Origin: Bordetella trematum
Lineage (GTDB): Bacteria; Pseudomonadota; Gammaproteobacteria; Burkholderiales; Burkholderiaceae_B
Direction: 5' to 3'
Length of the DNA: 64,000 nucleotides
Assembly (NCBI RefSeq): GCF_900078335.1
Contig: NZ_FKBR01000046.1
Location: 248,001 to 312,000 of the forward strand
How positions within the stretch are numbered: position 1 is the stretch's first letter; each line of letters begins with the position of its first letter. Position numbers and translations under genes: made by a program. Positions 53,027 through 62,974 of this stretch are shown piece by piece. The notes under the pieces are model-generated. The model searched no databases and was not told where the DNA came from. It worked only from the letters and a program-made list of their open reading frames with translations.

Positions 53027-54274
53027 ATGCCCGCAGCCCCTGCCCCGCACCGCCACACATCCTGGCGTGTGCTTCTGTCCAGCACCTTCGCATTCACCAT
53101 CTGTTTCGCCGTCTGGGTGATCTTCGCCGTGCTGGCCATTCCCATACGGCAACAGCTCGATCTGTCCGAAACCCAGTTCGGCCTGCTGGCGGCCATGCCG
53201 GTGCTTTCGGGTTCGCTGCTGCGCGTGCCGCTGGGCATCTGGACCGACCGCTATGGCGGACGCCCCGTATTCATGGCGCTGATGCTGGCCACCGTACCTC
53301 CGCTGTGGCTGCTCTCCTACGCCACGGCGTACTGGCAGTTTCTGGTGCTGGCACTTTTCATCGGCGTAAGCGGCGCATCGTTCTCGGTCGGCACGCCCTA
53401 TGTGGCGCGCTGGTTCGCGCGCGAGCAGCAAGGCCTGGCCATGGGCGTGTTCGGGGCCGGCAATTCCGGCTCGGCCATCACCAAGTTCGTCGCCCCGGCC
53501 CTGATCGCGGCCGCCGGCGCCTGGACCATCGTTCCCAAGGTCTACGCCGTGGCGCTGCTGGTGACGGCCGTGGTCTTCTGGAGCCTGTCGGCCAGCGATC
53601 CCGCCCACCTCGTGAGCCAGCGCACCAGCCTGCGCGACCAGCTTGCCCTCTTGCGCGACAAACGCGTCTGGCGCTATTGCCAGTACTACTCGGTCGTGTT
53701 CGGCGGCTACGTCGCGCTGGCGCTCTGGATGACCAAGTACTACATCGGCGAGTACGGCTTCGGCATCGCCGCCGCCGCGCTGCTGGCGGCCAGCTTCTCG
53801 TTGCCGGGCGGCGTGCTGCGCGCACTGGGCGGCTGGATCGCGGACCGCTATGGCGCCTTTCGCACGACCTGGTGGGTGATGTGGGTGTGCTGGGTGGCCT
53901 TTTTCATCCTCAGCTATCCCCAGACGCATCTCAGTATCCAGACCACCACCGGCACGCAGCAGTTCGACCTTGCGCTCGGCCCGGTGCCCTTCACGCTGCT
54001 GCTGTTCACGGTAGGGGTGGCCATGGCCATCGGCAAGGCGTCGGTCTTCAAGTTCATCGCCGATGAGTTCGGCCAGAACATCGGCGCCGTCTCCGGCATC
54101 GTCGGCCTGGCGGGCGGCCTGGGCGGATTCCTGCTGCCCATCCTGTTCGGTGTCCTGCTCGACCTGACCGGCGTTCGCTCCAGCGCTTTCATGCTGCTCT
54201 ACGGCACGGTCTGCGTTTCGCTGATCTTCATGCATTACAGCTTCCGCGCCACCGCGCCCCGGGACGCTGCCTGA
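53027..54274 (+). CDS. narK: Nitrate transporter, NarK1 type
   Basis: A 415-residue MFS protein of the nitrate/nitrite porter family with 12 hydrophobic helices. The nitrate signatures are GVFGAGNSGSAITKFVAPAL in helix 5 and SGIVGLAGGLGGFLLPILF in helix 11, with an arginine in LRVPLGIWTDRYGG (helix 2). NarK1-type porters are held to be proton-linked nitrate importers. ATG 53027 starts just before the first helix. First gene of the nar operon. Confidence 0.92.
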   Translation: MPAAPAPHRHTSWRVLLSSTFAFTICFAVWVIFAVLAIPIRQQLDLSETQFGLLAAMPVLSGSLLRVPLGIWTDRYGGRPVFMALMLATVPPLWLLSYATAYWQFLVLALFIGVSGASFSVGTPYVARWFAREQQGLAMGVFGAGNSGSAITKFVAPALIAAAGAWTIVPKVYAVALLVTAVVFWSLSASDPAHLVSQRTSLRDQLALLRDKRVWRYCQYYSVVFGGYVALALWMTKYYIGEYGFGIAAAALLAASFSLPGGVLRALGGWIADRYGAFRTTWWVMWVCWVAFFILSYPQTHLSIQTTTGTQQFDLALGPVPFTLLLFTVGVAMAIGKASVFKFIADEFGQNIGAVSGIVGLAGGLGGFLLPILFGVLLDLTGVRSSAFMLLYGTVCVSLIFMHYSFRATAPRDAA

Positions 54275-54311
54275 GCGTCTTCCAGTACCTGTTTTCCTGC
54301 ACGGAGTTTTT

Positions 54312-55688
54312 ATGCCCCAATACGTCCTACAACAATGGGAGCCGGACGATCCGGCATTCTGGAAGCAGCGCGGCGCGCGCATCGCACGCCGCAACCTGTG
54401 GATCTCCATTCCCGCCCTGATGCTGGCCTTCTGTGTATGGCTGCTCTGGAGCGTCGTGGTGGTCAACCTGAACCGGGCCGGTTTCAGCCTCACCAAAGAC
54501 CAGATGTTCTGGCTGACGGCCTTGCCCGCGCTGTCCGGCGCGACGCTGCGCATCTTCTATTCCTTCCTGGTGCCCATCGTCGGCGGACGCCGCTGGACCG
54601 CGCTGTCGACCGCCTCGCTGCTGGTGCCCGCCATCGGCATGGGCATCGCCTTGCGCGACCCCTCCACCTCCTACGGCACGCTGCTCGCACTGGCCTTGCT
54701 GTGCGGCCTGGGCGGCGGCAACTTCAGCTCCAGCATGGCCAACATCAGTTTCTTTTTTCCCAAGGAACAGAAAGGCCTGGCCACCGGGCTTAACGCCGGC
54801 ATCGGCAATCTGGGCGTCTCGCTGGTGCAGTTCACCGTGCCGCTGGCGATCTCGACCGGGCTGTTCGGCCCGCTGGGCGGCGCGCCCCAGGACGTCGCCG
54901 GCCACGCACCGCTATGGTTGCAGAACGCCGGACTTATCTGGGTCATTCCCATCGCCGTGACCTCGCTGGCCGCCTGGTTCGGCATGAACGACATTGCCTC
55001 GGCGCGGGCCTCCTTCACCGAGCAGGCCGTGATCTTTCGCCGCAAGCACAACTGGGTGATGTGCTGGCTCTATGTCGGCACCTTCGGCTCCTTCATAGGC
55101 TTCTCGGCAGGTTTCGCCATCCTTTCCCAGACCCTGTTCCCGCAGGCCGACCCGACCGCCTATGCCTTTCTCGGGCCGCTGGTGGGCTCGCTGACGCGGC
55201 CGCTGGGCGGCTGGGTGTCGGATCGCGTGGGCGGGGCCCGCGTCACCTTCTGGACCTTCGCGGCCATGATTGCGGCCGTGGTGGGCGTGCTCGCCTTTCT
55301 GCCCCCGGCCGGCCAGACGGGCGGCAACTTCGGCGGTTTCCTGGGCATGTTCATCGTGCTGTTCGCCCTGACCGGCGTGGGCAACGGGTCGACCTTCCGC
55401 ATGATCCCGGTGATCTTCCTGCAGCAACAGCTGAGCGCGGCAGGCCAGCAGGCCCAGGCCCAGCAACAGGCCCGCAGCGAAGCGGCAACCGAGTCGGCCG
55501 CGGTGCTCGGATTCTCCAGCGCCATCGGCGCCTATGGCGGCTTCTTCATCCCGCGCAGCTTCGGCAGTTCGCTGGCGCTGACCGGCGGCGCCCAGGCCTC
55601 GCTCTACGGTTTCATCATCTTCTATGCCAGTTGCCTGCTGGCGACCTGGTGGTGGTACGCGCGCCGCAACGCGCCCGTGCCCTGCTGA
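54312..55688 (+). CDS. narK2: Nitrate/nitrite antiporter, NarK2 type
   Basis: A 458-residue MFS protein with about 12 helices. It has NFSSSMANISFFFPKEQKG and LNAGIGNLGVSLVQF (nitrate signature 1), then SAIGAYGGFFIPRSFG (signature 2). NarK2-type porters exchange nitrate for nitrite, as required for nitrate respiration. It differs from narK1 in its longer loops and in the hydrophilic AAGQQAQAQQQARSEA insert. GGAG precedes the ATG. In many relatives NarK1 and NarK2 are one fused protein; here they are separate genes 37 bases apart. Confidence 0.92.
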   Translation: MPQYVLQQWEPDDPAFWKQRGARIARRNLWISIPALMLAFCVWLLWSVVVVNLNRAGFSLTKDQMFWLTALPALSGATLRIFYSFLVPIVGGRRWTALSTASLLVPAIGMGIALRDPSTSYGTLLALALLCGLGGGNFSSSMANISFFFPKEQKGLATGLNAGIGNLGVSLVQFTVPLAISTGLFGPLGGAPQDVAGHAPLWLQNAGLIWVIPIAVTSLAAWFGMNDIASARASFTEQAVIFRRKHNWVMCWLYVGTFGSFIGFSAGFAILSQTLFPQADPTAYAFLGPLVGSLTRPLGGWVSDRVGGARVTFWTFAAMIAAVVGVLAFLPPAGQTGGNFGGFLGMFIVLFALTGVGNGSTFRMIPVIFLQQQLSAAGQQAQAQQQARSEAATESAAVLGFSSAIGAYGGFFIPRSFGSSLALTGGAQASLYGFIIFYASCLLATWWWYARRNAPVPC

Positions 55689-55715
55689 TCCACATCCACT
55701 CACTGGAGACACGCC

Positions 55716-58700
55716 ATGAGCCGTTTTCTGGATCGCCTGAATTTCCTGCGGCGCGAGACCGCCCCCTTCGCCGACGGGCACGGCCAGACCATCAATGAAG
55801 ACCGCCGCTGGGAGAATGCCTATCGCATGCGCTGGCAGCACGACAAGATCGTGCGCTCCACCCACGGCGTGAACTGCACCGGTTCCTGTTCCTGGAAGAT
55901 CTACGTCAAGAACGGCCTGATCACCTGGGAAACCCAGCAGACCGACTACCCGCGCACCCGGCCCGATCTGCCCAACCACGAACCTCGCGGCTGTCCGCGC
56001 GGGGCCTCGTACAGCTGGTACGTCTATTCGGCGCAACGCCTGAAGTACCCCCTGGTGCGCGGCCGGCTGATGGCGCTGTGGCGTCAGGCACGCCAGACCA
56101 TGGACCCCCTTGCCGCCTGGGAATGGATCAGCCAGGACGAAGCACGGGCGCGGCAGTACAAATCGGTGCGCGGCCTGGGCGGCTTCGTGCGCGCCGACTG
56201 GGATACCGCCAGCGAGATCATCGCCGCGGCCAATGCCTACACCATCAAGCGCTATGGCCCCGATCGCCTGTTCGGCTTCTCGCCCATTCCGGCCAAATCC
56301 ATGATCAGCTATGCCGCCGGGGCCCGCTACCTCAGCCTGCTGGGCGGCGTGTGCCTGAGCTTCTATGACTGGTATTGCGACCTGCCGCCAGCCAGCCCCC
56401 AGACCTGGGGCGAACAGACCGATGTGCCCGAATCGGCCGATTGGTACAACTCGACCTACCTGATGGTGTGGGGCTCGAACGTACCGCAGACACGCACACC
56501 CGACGCCCATTTCTACACCGAGGTTCGATACAAGGGCACCAAGACGGTCGCCGTCTCCAGCGACTACGGCGAGATGGTCAAGTTCGGCGATCTGTGGCTG
56601 GCGCCGCGCCAGGGCACCGACGCCGCACTGGCGTTGGCCATGGGCCACGTGATCCTCAAGGAATTCCATCTCGGCGAAGGCTCGGCCTATTTCCGCGACT
56701 ATGTGCGCCGCTACACCGACATGCCCATGGCGGTGCTGCTGCGCCCGCATGGCGAGGGCTATGTGCCGGACCACTTCCTGCGCGCCAGCCATCTGGACGG
56801 CGCCCTGGGCCAACACAACAACCCCGACTGGAAAACCCTGGTCTTCGCCGAAGACGGCCAGACCCTGCATGCCCCGCAAGGCAGCATCGGCTTTCGCTGG
56901 GGCGAGGCGGGCGGGCGCTGGAATCTCGAATCCCGCGATGCCGCCAACGGCGAGCCCCTGCAGGCCGCGCTCAGCCTGATCGGCTGCGCCGACGAGGTCG
57001 TCGAAGTGGGCTTCACCGACTTCGGCGGGGCGGGCCCGCGCCTGTACCATCGCCGCGTGCCGGTGCGCTGCCTGCGTCTGGCCGACGGCAGCCTCGCGCG
57101 GGTCGCCACCGTGTATGACCTGCAGCTGGCCCACTATGGCGTGGACCGCGGGCTGGGCGGCGCCAACGTGGCCGCCTCCTATGACGACGATCAGCCCTGT
57201 ACGCCCGCCTGGCAGGAGCGCCACACCGGCGTGCCACGCCACCTGGTGATCCAGGTGGCGCGCGAATTTGCCCAGAACGCCCACGACACCGAAGGCAAGT
57301 CCATGGTCATCGTGGGCGCGGGGCTGAATCACTGGTACCACATGGACATGACCTACCGCGCCATCATCAATCTGCTGATGATGTGCGGATGCATAGGCAA
57401 GAGCGGTGGCGGCTGGGCCCATTATGTGGGCCAGGAAAAGCTCCGTCCGCAGTCCGGCTGGGCCCCGCTGGCTTTCGCCTCCGACTGGGCGCGTCCCTCG
57501 CGCCAGATGAACGGCACCTCGTTCTTCTACGCCCATACCAGCCAGTGGCGCCACGAGAAGCTGCCGGTCGGCAGCCTGCTGGCGCCCAGCGCCGATGCCG
57601 CGCGCTACGCCGGCCTGAGCCTGATCGACCTGAACATTCGCGCCGAACGCATGGGCTGGCTGCCCTCCGCCCCGCAGCTGCGCAGCAACCCCCTGGACGT
57701 GGTGGCCGAGGCCGAGGCCGCCGGCCGCGATCCGGTCGAATACGCCGCCGAGGGCCTGCAAAGCGGCCGGCTGCAGCTGGCCTGCGAAGCGCCCGACGAT
57801 CCCGCCAACTTCCCCCGCAACCTGTTCGTGTGGCGCTCCAATCTGCTGGGCTCCAGCGGCAAAGGCCACGAGTATTTCCTCAAGTACCTGCTGGGCACCC
57901 AGCACGCTCTGTTCGACGAGGAAGACGAGGCCCTGCCGGCAGCCGAGGTCTGTCGCGGCAACGCCGCGCAAGGCAAGCTCGACCTGCTGACGGTGCTCGA
58001 CTTCCGCATGAGCACCACCTGTCTGTATGCCGACATCGCGCTGCCCAGCGCCACCTGGTACGAAAAGGATGATCTGAACACCTCGGACATGCATCCTTTC
58101 ATTCATCCCCTGTGCGAAGCCGTGCAGCCGCTCTGGGAAAGCAAAAGCGACTGGGAAATCTACAAGCTGCTGGCGCAACGCTTCAGCGAGATCGGCGGCC
58201 CGGCCCTGGGCACGCGCCGCGACCTGGTGCTCACGCCGCTGCTGCACGACACGCCCGCCGAACTGGGCCAGGCGCTCGAGCCGCTGGACTGGAAGCACGG
58301 CCAATGTCCGCTCATCCCGGGGCGCACGGCGCCCGCCATGACTGTGGTCGAACGCGACTACCGCGCCATCCATCAGCAGTTCACGTCCGTCGGGCCGCTG
58401 CTCGAGAAACTGGGCAACGGCGGCAAGGGCATCAGCTGGCCTGCCGCCCCGGAGGTGCAGGAAGTGGCCGCCCTCAACCAGCGGGTGACCGAAGCCGGTC
58501 CCAGCGCCGGGCGTCCACGCCTGGACAGCGCCATCGACGCGGCAGAAATGATTCTGTCGCTGGCGCCCGAAACCAACGGCCATGTCGCGGTCAAGGCCTG
58601 GCGCGCGCTGGGCGAACGCACCGGGCGCGATCACGTGCACCTGGCCGCCGGGCGCGAGCACGACAAGATCCGCTTCCGCGATCTGCAGGCCCAGCCGCGC

Positions 58701-59429
58701 AAGATCATTTCCTCGCCCATCTGGTCGGGCCTGGAAAGCGAGGAAGTCAGCTACAACGCCGGCTACACCAACGTTCACGAGCTGATCCCGTGGCGCACGT
58801 TGACCGGACGCCAGCAGTTCTACCAGGATCATCGCTGGATGCTGGACTTCGGCGAAGGCTTCTGCACCTACAAGCCCGCCATCGACACCGGCACGGTTGC
58901 GCCGATGCTGGGACGCTACCCCAATGGCGAGACCGAACTGGTGCTCAACTGGCTCACGCCGCACCAGAAGTGGGGCATCCACAGCACCTACTCCGACAAC
59001 CTGCGCATGCTCACGCTCAGCCGCGGCGGCCCGCATGTCTGGATCTCCGAGAGCGATGCGCAACGCGCCGGCCTGGCCGACAACGACTGGGTCGAGGCCT
59101 TCAATCTGAACGGCACGCTCACCGCCCGCCTGGTGGTAAGCCAGCGCGTGCCGCCCGGCATGTGCCTGATGTATCACGCCCAGGAAAAGATCGTGAACGT
59201 GCCCGGCGCCGAAACCAGCGGCAAGCGCGGCGGCATCCACAACTCCGTCACCCGTGCGGTGCTCAAGCCGACCCACATGGTCGGCGGCTACGCCCATCAG
59301 GCCTACGGCTTCAACTACTACGGCACGGTCGGCAGCAACCGCGATGAGTTCGTCATCCTGCGCAAGATGCGCCGGGTCGACTGGCTCGAAGGTCCGCTGT
59401 CCGAAACCGCTCAGGAGCAACAGACATGA
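55716..59429 (+). CDS. narG: Respiratory nitrate reductase, alpha subunit
   Basis: The catalytic subunit that reduces nitrate to nitrite on the cytoplasmic side, with a Mo-bisMGD cofactor. The 1237 residues match E. coli NarG (1247). His50, Cys54, Cys58 and Cys93 (STHGVNCTGSCSW and RGCPRGA) are the FS0 iron-sulfur ligands, and the Asp in WYCDLPPASP at about 222 is the Mo ligand. No twin-arginine signal is present, as in the membrane-bound, cytoplasm-facing type. The N-terminal MSRFLDRLNFLRR resembles the leader remnant bound by NarJ. ATG 55716 lies 27 bases after narK2; the end overlaps narH as ATGA. Confidence 0.98.
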   Translation: MSRFLDRLNFLRRETAPFADGHGQTINEDRRWENAYRMRWQHDKIVRSTHGVNCTGSCSWKIYVKNGLITWETQQTDYPRTRPDLPNHEPRGCPRGASYSWYVYSAQRLKYPLVRGRLMALWRQARQTMDPLAAWEWISQDEARARQYKSVRGLGGFVRADWDTASEIIAAANAYTIKRYGPDRLFGFSPIPAKSMISYAAGARYLSLLGGVCLSFYDWYCDLPPASPQTWGEQTDVPESADWYNSTYLMVWGSNVPQTRTPDAHFYTEVRYKGTKTVAVSSDYGEMVKFGDLWLAPRQGTDAALALAMGHVILKEFHLGEGSAYFRDYVRRYTDMPMAVLLRPHGEGYVPDHFLRASHLDGALGQHNNPDWKTLVFAEDGQTLHAPQGSIGFRWGEAGGRWNLESRDAANGEPLQAALSLIGCADEVVEVGFTDFGGAGPRLYHRRVPVRCLRLADGSLARVATVYDLQLAHYGVDRGLGGANVAASYDDDQPCTPAWQERHTGVPRHLVIQVAREFAQNAHDTEGKSMVIVGAGLNHWYHMDMTYRAIINLLMMCGCIGKSGGGWAHYVGQEKLRPQSGWAPLAFASDWARPSRQMNGTSFFYAHTSQWRHEKLPVGSLLAPSADAARYAGLSLIDLNIRAERMGWLPSAPQLRSNPLDVVAEAEAAGRDPVEYAAEGLQSGRLQLACEAPDDPANFPRNLFVWRSNLLGSSGKGHEYFLKYLLGTQHALFDEEDEALPAAEVCRGNAAQGKLDLLTVLDFRMSTTCLYADIALPSATWYEKDDLNTSDMHPFIHPLCEAVQPLWESKSDWEIYKLLAQRFSEIGGPALGTRRDLVLTPLLHDTPAELGQALEPLDWKHGQCPLIPGRTAPAMTVVERDYRAIHQQFTSVGPLLEKLGNGGKGISWPAAPEVQEVAALNQRVTEAGPSAGRPRLDSAIDAAEMILSLAPETNGHVAVKAWRALGERTGRDHVHLAAGREHDKIRFRDLQAQPRKIISSPIWSGLESEEVSYNAGYTNVHELIPWRTLTGRQQFYQDHRWMLDFGEGFCTYKPAIDTGTVAPMLGRYPNGETELVLNWLTPHQKWGIHSTYSDNLRMLTLSRGGPHVWISESDAQRAGLADNDWVEAFNLNGTLTARLVVSQRVPPGMCLMYHAQEKIVNVPGAETSGKRGGIHNSVTRAVLKPTHMVGGYAHQAYGFNYYGTVGSNRDEFVILRKMRRVDWLEGPLSETAQEQQT

Positions 59430-60982
59430 AAATCCGCGCGCAGATCGGCATGGTGCTGAACCTGGACAAATGCATCGGCTGTCACACCTGTTCGATCACC
59501 TGCAAGAACGTCTGGACCAATCGCGAGGGCGTGGAATACGCCTGGTTCAACAACGTCGAGACCAAGCCCGGGGTGGGCTATCCGCAGCAATGGGAAAACC
59601 AGGAAAAATGGCAGGGCGGCTGGCAGCGCAAAGCCAATGGCACGCTGCAGCCGCGCCAGGGCGGCAAGGTGCGCATCCTCACCAAGCTGTTCGCCAATCC
59701 GCGGCTGCCCCAGATCGACGACTACTACGAGCCCTTCAGCTACAACTATGCCCGCCTGCAGGACGCGCCACTGTCGCAGACGCCGCCGACCGCCAGGCCG
59801 GTGTCGCTGCTGACCGGCAAGCCCATGGACAAGATCCACTGGGGCCCCAACTGGGAAGACGACCTGGCCGGCCCGTTCAGCGCGCGCAGCCAGGATCCCC
59901 TGTTCGAGCAGGTGCAGAAAGAGCTCTACGCGAGCTTCGAGAACACCTTCATGATGTACCTGCCCCGGCTGTGCGAACACTGCCTGAATCCGGCCTGTGT
60001 GGCCAGCTGTCCGTCGGGCTCGGTGTACAAGCGCGAGGAGGACGGCATCGTGCTGGTCGACCAGGACAAATGCCGCGGCTGGCGCATGTGCGTCTCGGGC
60101 TGCCCGTACAAGAAGATCTACTACAACTGGCAAAGCGGCAAGGCCGAGAAATGCACTTTCTGCTATCCCCGCATCGAGGGCGGCCAGCCCACCGTCTGTT
60201 CGGAAACCTGTGTGGGCCGCATCCGCTACCTGGGCGTGATGCTCTATGACGCCGACCGCATCGCCCAGGCTGCCGCCGCCGAGACGCAATCGCTCTATCC
60301 CGCCCAGCTGGACGTCTTCCTCGACCCGCACGACCCGGCCATCATCCACCGTGCGCGCGAGCAGGGCATTCCCGAGGAATGGCTGCAGGCCGCCCGCCGC
60401 TCCCCGGTCTACAAGATGGCGGTGCAATGGCGCGTGGCCCTGCCGCTGCACCCTGAATACCGCACCCTGCCCATGGTCTGGTACATCCCGCCGCTCTCGC
60501 CCATCCAGTCGGCGGCGGCAAGCGGCAAACTGCCCATGCAGGCGATGGGGTCACGCGTGCGCGTGCCCGACCTGGACAGCCTGCGCATCCCGCTGCGCTA
60601 TCTCGCCAACCTCCTGACCGCGGGCGACGAGGCGCCGGTGCGCCGGGCCCTGCAGCGCCTGTTGGCCATGCGCGCCTACAAGCGCCTGGAAACCGTGCAC
60701 GGCGAACAGGACGCCGACGTCCTGGCCGCCGCCGGCCTGAGCGCCGAGGATGTGCAGCAGATGTATCAGCTGCTGGCCATCGCCAACTACGAAGACCGCT
60801 TCGTGGTGCCCTCCAACCACCGCGAACTGACGCACGACAACTTCAGTGAGCAGGGCCAGTGCGGCTTCAGCTTCGACAACGCCGGCGGCAGCGGCTCGCG
60901 CTCGCTGTTCGGCAGCCAGCCCGCGGCGGGCGAGGTGCGCGTCGACCTGCCCCGTTCGCGCAAGCGCGCCGCCACGCCCTGA
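59426..60982 (+). CDS. narH: Respiratory nitrate reductase, beta subunit
   Basis: The 518-residue iron-sulfur subunit that passes electrons from NarI to NarG. Four cysteine clusters are present: DKCIGCHTCSITCKNVW at the start, LCEHCLNPACVASCP, KCRGWRMCVSGCPYKK (with Trp replacing a cysteine, which gives the 3Fe-4S centre) and KCTFCYPRIEG with TVCSETCVGR. Length matches E. coli NarH (512). The last 30 residues are a polar tail. The ATG overlaps the narG stop. Confidence 0.98.
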   Translation: MKIRAQIGMVLNLDKCIGCHTCSITCKNVWTNREGVEYAWFNNVETKPGVGYPQQWENQEKWQGGWQRKANGTLQPRQGGKVRILTKLFANPRLPQIDDYYEPFSYNYARLQDAPLSQTPPTARPVSLLTGKPMDKIHWGPNWEDDLAGPFSARSQDPLFEQVQKELYASFENTFMMYLPRLCEHCLNPACVASCPSGSVYKREEDGIVLVDQDKCRGWRMCVSGCPYKKIYYNWQSGKAEKCTFCYPRIEGGQPTVCSETCVGRIRYLGVMLYDADRIAQAAAAETQSLYPAQLDVFLDPHDPAIIHRAREQGIPEEWLQAARRSPVYKMAVQWRVALPLHPEYRTLPMVWYIPPLSPIQSAAASGKLPMQAMGSRVRVPDLDSLRIPLRYLANLLTAGDEAPVRRALQRLLAMRAYKRLETVHGEQDADVLAAAGLSAEDVQQMYQLLAIANYEDRFVVPSNHRELTHDNFSEQGQCGFSFDNAGGSGSRSLFGSQPAAGEVRVDLPRSRKRAATP

Positions 60983-60996
60983 GCCCGGAGCCTGCC

Positions 60997-61614
60997 ATGA
61001 CACCCTACCGACTCCTGAGTGTGCTGCTGAGCTACCCGCAGCAGGACTTGCTGGACGCCTTGCCCGATATCGACGAGCGTCTGGCCGCCGACGAAGCGGC
61101 CGCCCGCAACCTGGCGCCCCTGCTGGCCTATCTGCGCAGCCAACCCCTCATCACCCTGCAGGAAAACTACGTCGACACCTTCGATCGCAATCCCGCCCAC
61201 GCGCTGCATCTGTTCGAGCACGTCCACGGCGAGAGCCGCGCACGCGGACAGGCCCTGGTCGATCTGCTGCAGACCTACCGCGCCCACGGACTGGCGCCGA
61301 TTCCCAACGAACTGCCCGATCACATCCCGCTGTTTCTGGAGTTTCTCGGCACCATCGACGCGGCCGCCGCGCAAGCGTTGCTGGAAGACGCCCTGCCGGT
61401 GCTGGCGGCGATCGGCGAACGCCTGGCGCGCCAGGACAGCCCGTATGCCGGCGTCTTCGCCGCTCTGGGCACGCCGACGCGCACACTGGCGGCCACCCCC
61501 AGCCACCCCATGGCGCAGGTGCTGGCCTGCCAGGCATGTGCACCCGACGGCAGCGAACCGCTGCTGCAACCCGATGTCACGTCCGCCAAGGAGCCTCCCT
61601 CATGCCTGCCCTGA
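60997..61614 (+). CDS. narJ: Nitrate reductase assembly chaperone NarJ
   Basis: A 205-residue helical chaperone of the TorD/NarJ family that keeps apo-NarG ready for cofactor insertion and membrane docking. The family pattern is clear: LLSVLLSYPQQDLLDALPDI near the start, the central ENYVDTFDRNPAHALHLFEHVHGESRARG, and LPDHIPLFLEFLG. The E. coli protein is longer (236), mostly at its C-terminus. It overlaps narI by 13 bases. Confidence 0.96.
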   Translation: MTPYRLLSVLLSYPQQDLLDALPDIDERLAADEAAARNLAPLLAYLRSQPLITLQENYVDTFDRNPAHALHLFEHVHGESRARGQALVDLLQTYRAHGLAPIPNELPDHIPLFLEFLGTIDAAAAQALLEDALPVLAAIGERLARQDSPYAGVFAALGTPTRTLAATPSHPMAQVLACQACAPDGSEPLLQPDVTSAKEPPSCLP

Positions 61615-62285
61615 ACGACTTCTTCTTCGGCATCTATCCCTACATCGCGCTGACCATCTTCCTGTTGGGCAGTTTGGTGCGCTACGAACGCGCACCCTAC
61701 AGCTGGAAAAGCGACAGCTCCCAGTTGCTGCGCGGCGGCTGGTTGCGTCTGGGCAGCCCGCTGTTCCATGTCGGCGTACTGGGCCTGTTCTTCGGCCATC
61801 TGGTGGGTCTGCTCACGCCGCTGGCAGTCTGGCGCGTACTGGGCATCTCCCACGAAACCAAACAGCTCACCGCCATGATCGCGGGCGGCGTGCTCGGCCT
61901 GATCTGCCTGACCGGGCTGCTCATCCTGATATGCCGCCGCCTGAGCGACCCGCGCATCGCCGCCACCAGCCATCGAGGCGACCGGCTGCTGCTGGCATGG
62001 CTGCTGATCACGCTGCTGCTGGGCCTGAGCACCATCGTCCTGTCCGCCCGTCACGTGGACGGCGCAATGATGGTGCAGTTGATGGAGTGGGCCCAGCACA
62101 TCGTGACCTTCCGTCCTGGCGCCGCCGATCTGCTGGCGGGTGTGCCCTGGCTGTTCAAGCTGCACCTGTTCATGGGCATGACGCTCTTCGTGATCTTCCC
62201 GTTCACCCGCCTGGTGCATGTCTGGAGCGGCTTCGCCTCGCTGGCCTACCTGGCCCGCGCCTGGCAACTGGTGCGCCCCCGCTGA
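61602..62285 (+). CDS. narI: Respiratory nitrate reductase, gamma (cytochrome b) subunit
   Basis: The 227-residue membrane subunit that oxidises quinol and anchors NarGH. Five helices are predicted. His56, His66, His188 and His206 match the four heme ligands of E. coli NarI (56, 66, 187, 205). AAGGAG precedes the ATG, which lies inside the end of narJ. A good terminator follows. Confidence 0.97.
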   Translation: MPALNDFFFGIYPYIALTIFLLGSLVRYERAPYSWKSDSSQLLRGGWLRLGSPLFHVGVLGLFFGHLVGLLTPLAVWRVLGISHETKQLTAMIAGGVLGLICLTGLLILICRRLSDPRIAATSHRGDRLLLAWLLITLLLGLSTIVLSARHVDGAMMVQLMEWAQHIVTFRPGAADLLAGVPWLFKLHLFMGMTLFVIFPFTRLVHVWSGFASLAYLARAWQLVRPR

Positions 62286-62304
62286 CCCGGCATTGCAATG
62301 AAAG

Positions 62305-62338
62305 TCCGGCTCCCACGGTAAGGGAGTCGGATTTTCTT
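62305..62338 (+). terminator. Rho-independent terminator after narI
   Basis: TCCGGCTCCC pairs with GGGAGTCGGA (one G-T pair) around a 7-base loop and is followed by TTTTCTTGTT. It starts 20 bases after the narI stop and separates the structural genes from mobB-narX. Confidence 0.8.
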
Positions 62339-62455
62339 GTTGCATCCGGAACGAAGCGCCGTTGTGCCGCAAGCGGCTGGCATACTCCCGGCGGGTCAAG
62401 CGCAACGCGTATCCCGGCCCGCCTTCCGCCTCACTTCAGATCCCCCCCTGCTGGC

Positions 62456-62974
62456 ATGCCTCTTGTTTTCGGCGTCGTCGGCCGCTCCGGCAGCGGCAAG
62501 ACCACTCTCATCGAAGCCATGTTGCCCTGGTTGCAGCAGCGCAGCCTCGCCGTCAGCGTCATCAAGCATTGCCACCACACCATCGACCTCGGACCGCCCG
62601 GCAAGGACAGCTCACGCTTCGTGCGGGCCGGCGCCCGGGAAGTCATGGCGGTGTCGCCACGTCTGTGCGCCTTGGTGCACGATCATCACGACCAGCCGGC
62701 GCCCGGCCTGGATGCGCTGCTGGCGCGCATGGCGCCGGTCGACCTGGTGCTGGTCGAGGGCTTCTCACTCTTGGACATGCCACGCCTTGAGGTCTACCGG
62801 CCCGGCCACGGGCGAGCGCCCCTGTATCCTCACGATCCCTCCTTGAGTGCCGTCGCCAGCGACACGGCCTTGCCGATCGCGCTGCCCTGCCTGCCGCTGA
62901 ACGACCCGCCACAGGTCGCCGCCTTCATCTGTCGCACCCTGGGCCTGCCCCGCGACGCCAGCCGGCCGGGATGA
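62456..62974 (+). CDS. mobB: Molybdopterin-guanine dinucleotide biosynthesis adapter MobB
   Basis: A 172-residue P-loop protein: Walker A GRSGSGKTTLIEA at about 9-21, then VSVIKHCHHTIDLGPPGKDS and LVLVEGFSLLDMPRLEVYR. MobB binds GTP and assists MobA in making the bis-MGD cofactor carried by NarG. No mobA or moaA is next to it. It lies 117 bases after the narI terminator, and its stop overlaps the narX start as ATGA, so it is transcribed with narX. Confidence 0.92.
   Translation: MPLVFGVVGRSGSGKTTLIEAMLPWLQQRSLAVSVIKHCHHTIDLGPPGKDSSRFVRAGAREVMAVSPRLCALVHDHHDQPAPGLDALLARMAPVDLVLVEGFSLLDMPRLEVYRPGHGRAPLYPHDPSLSAVASDTALPIALPCLPLNDPPQVAAFICRTLGLPRDASRPG

Noticed and set aside
54912-59420. A 1502-codon open frame on the strand opposite narG
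   Set aside because: The forward frame is unmistakably NarG with all cofactor ligands. The antisense frame is a by-product of high GC at third codon positions and has no recognisable domain.
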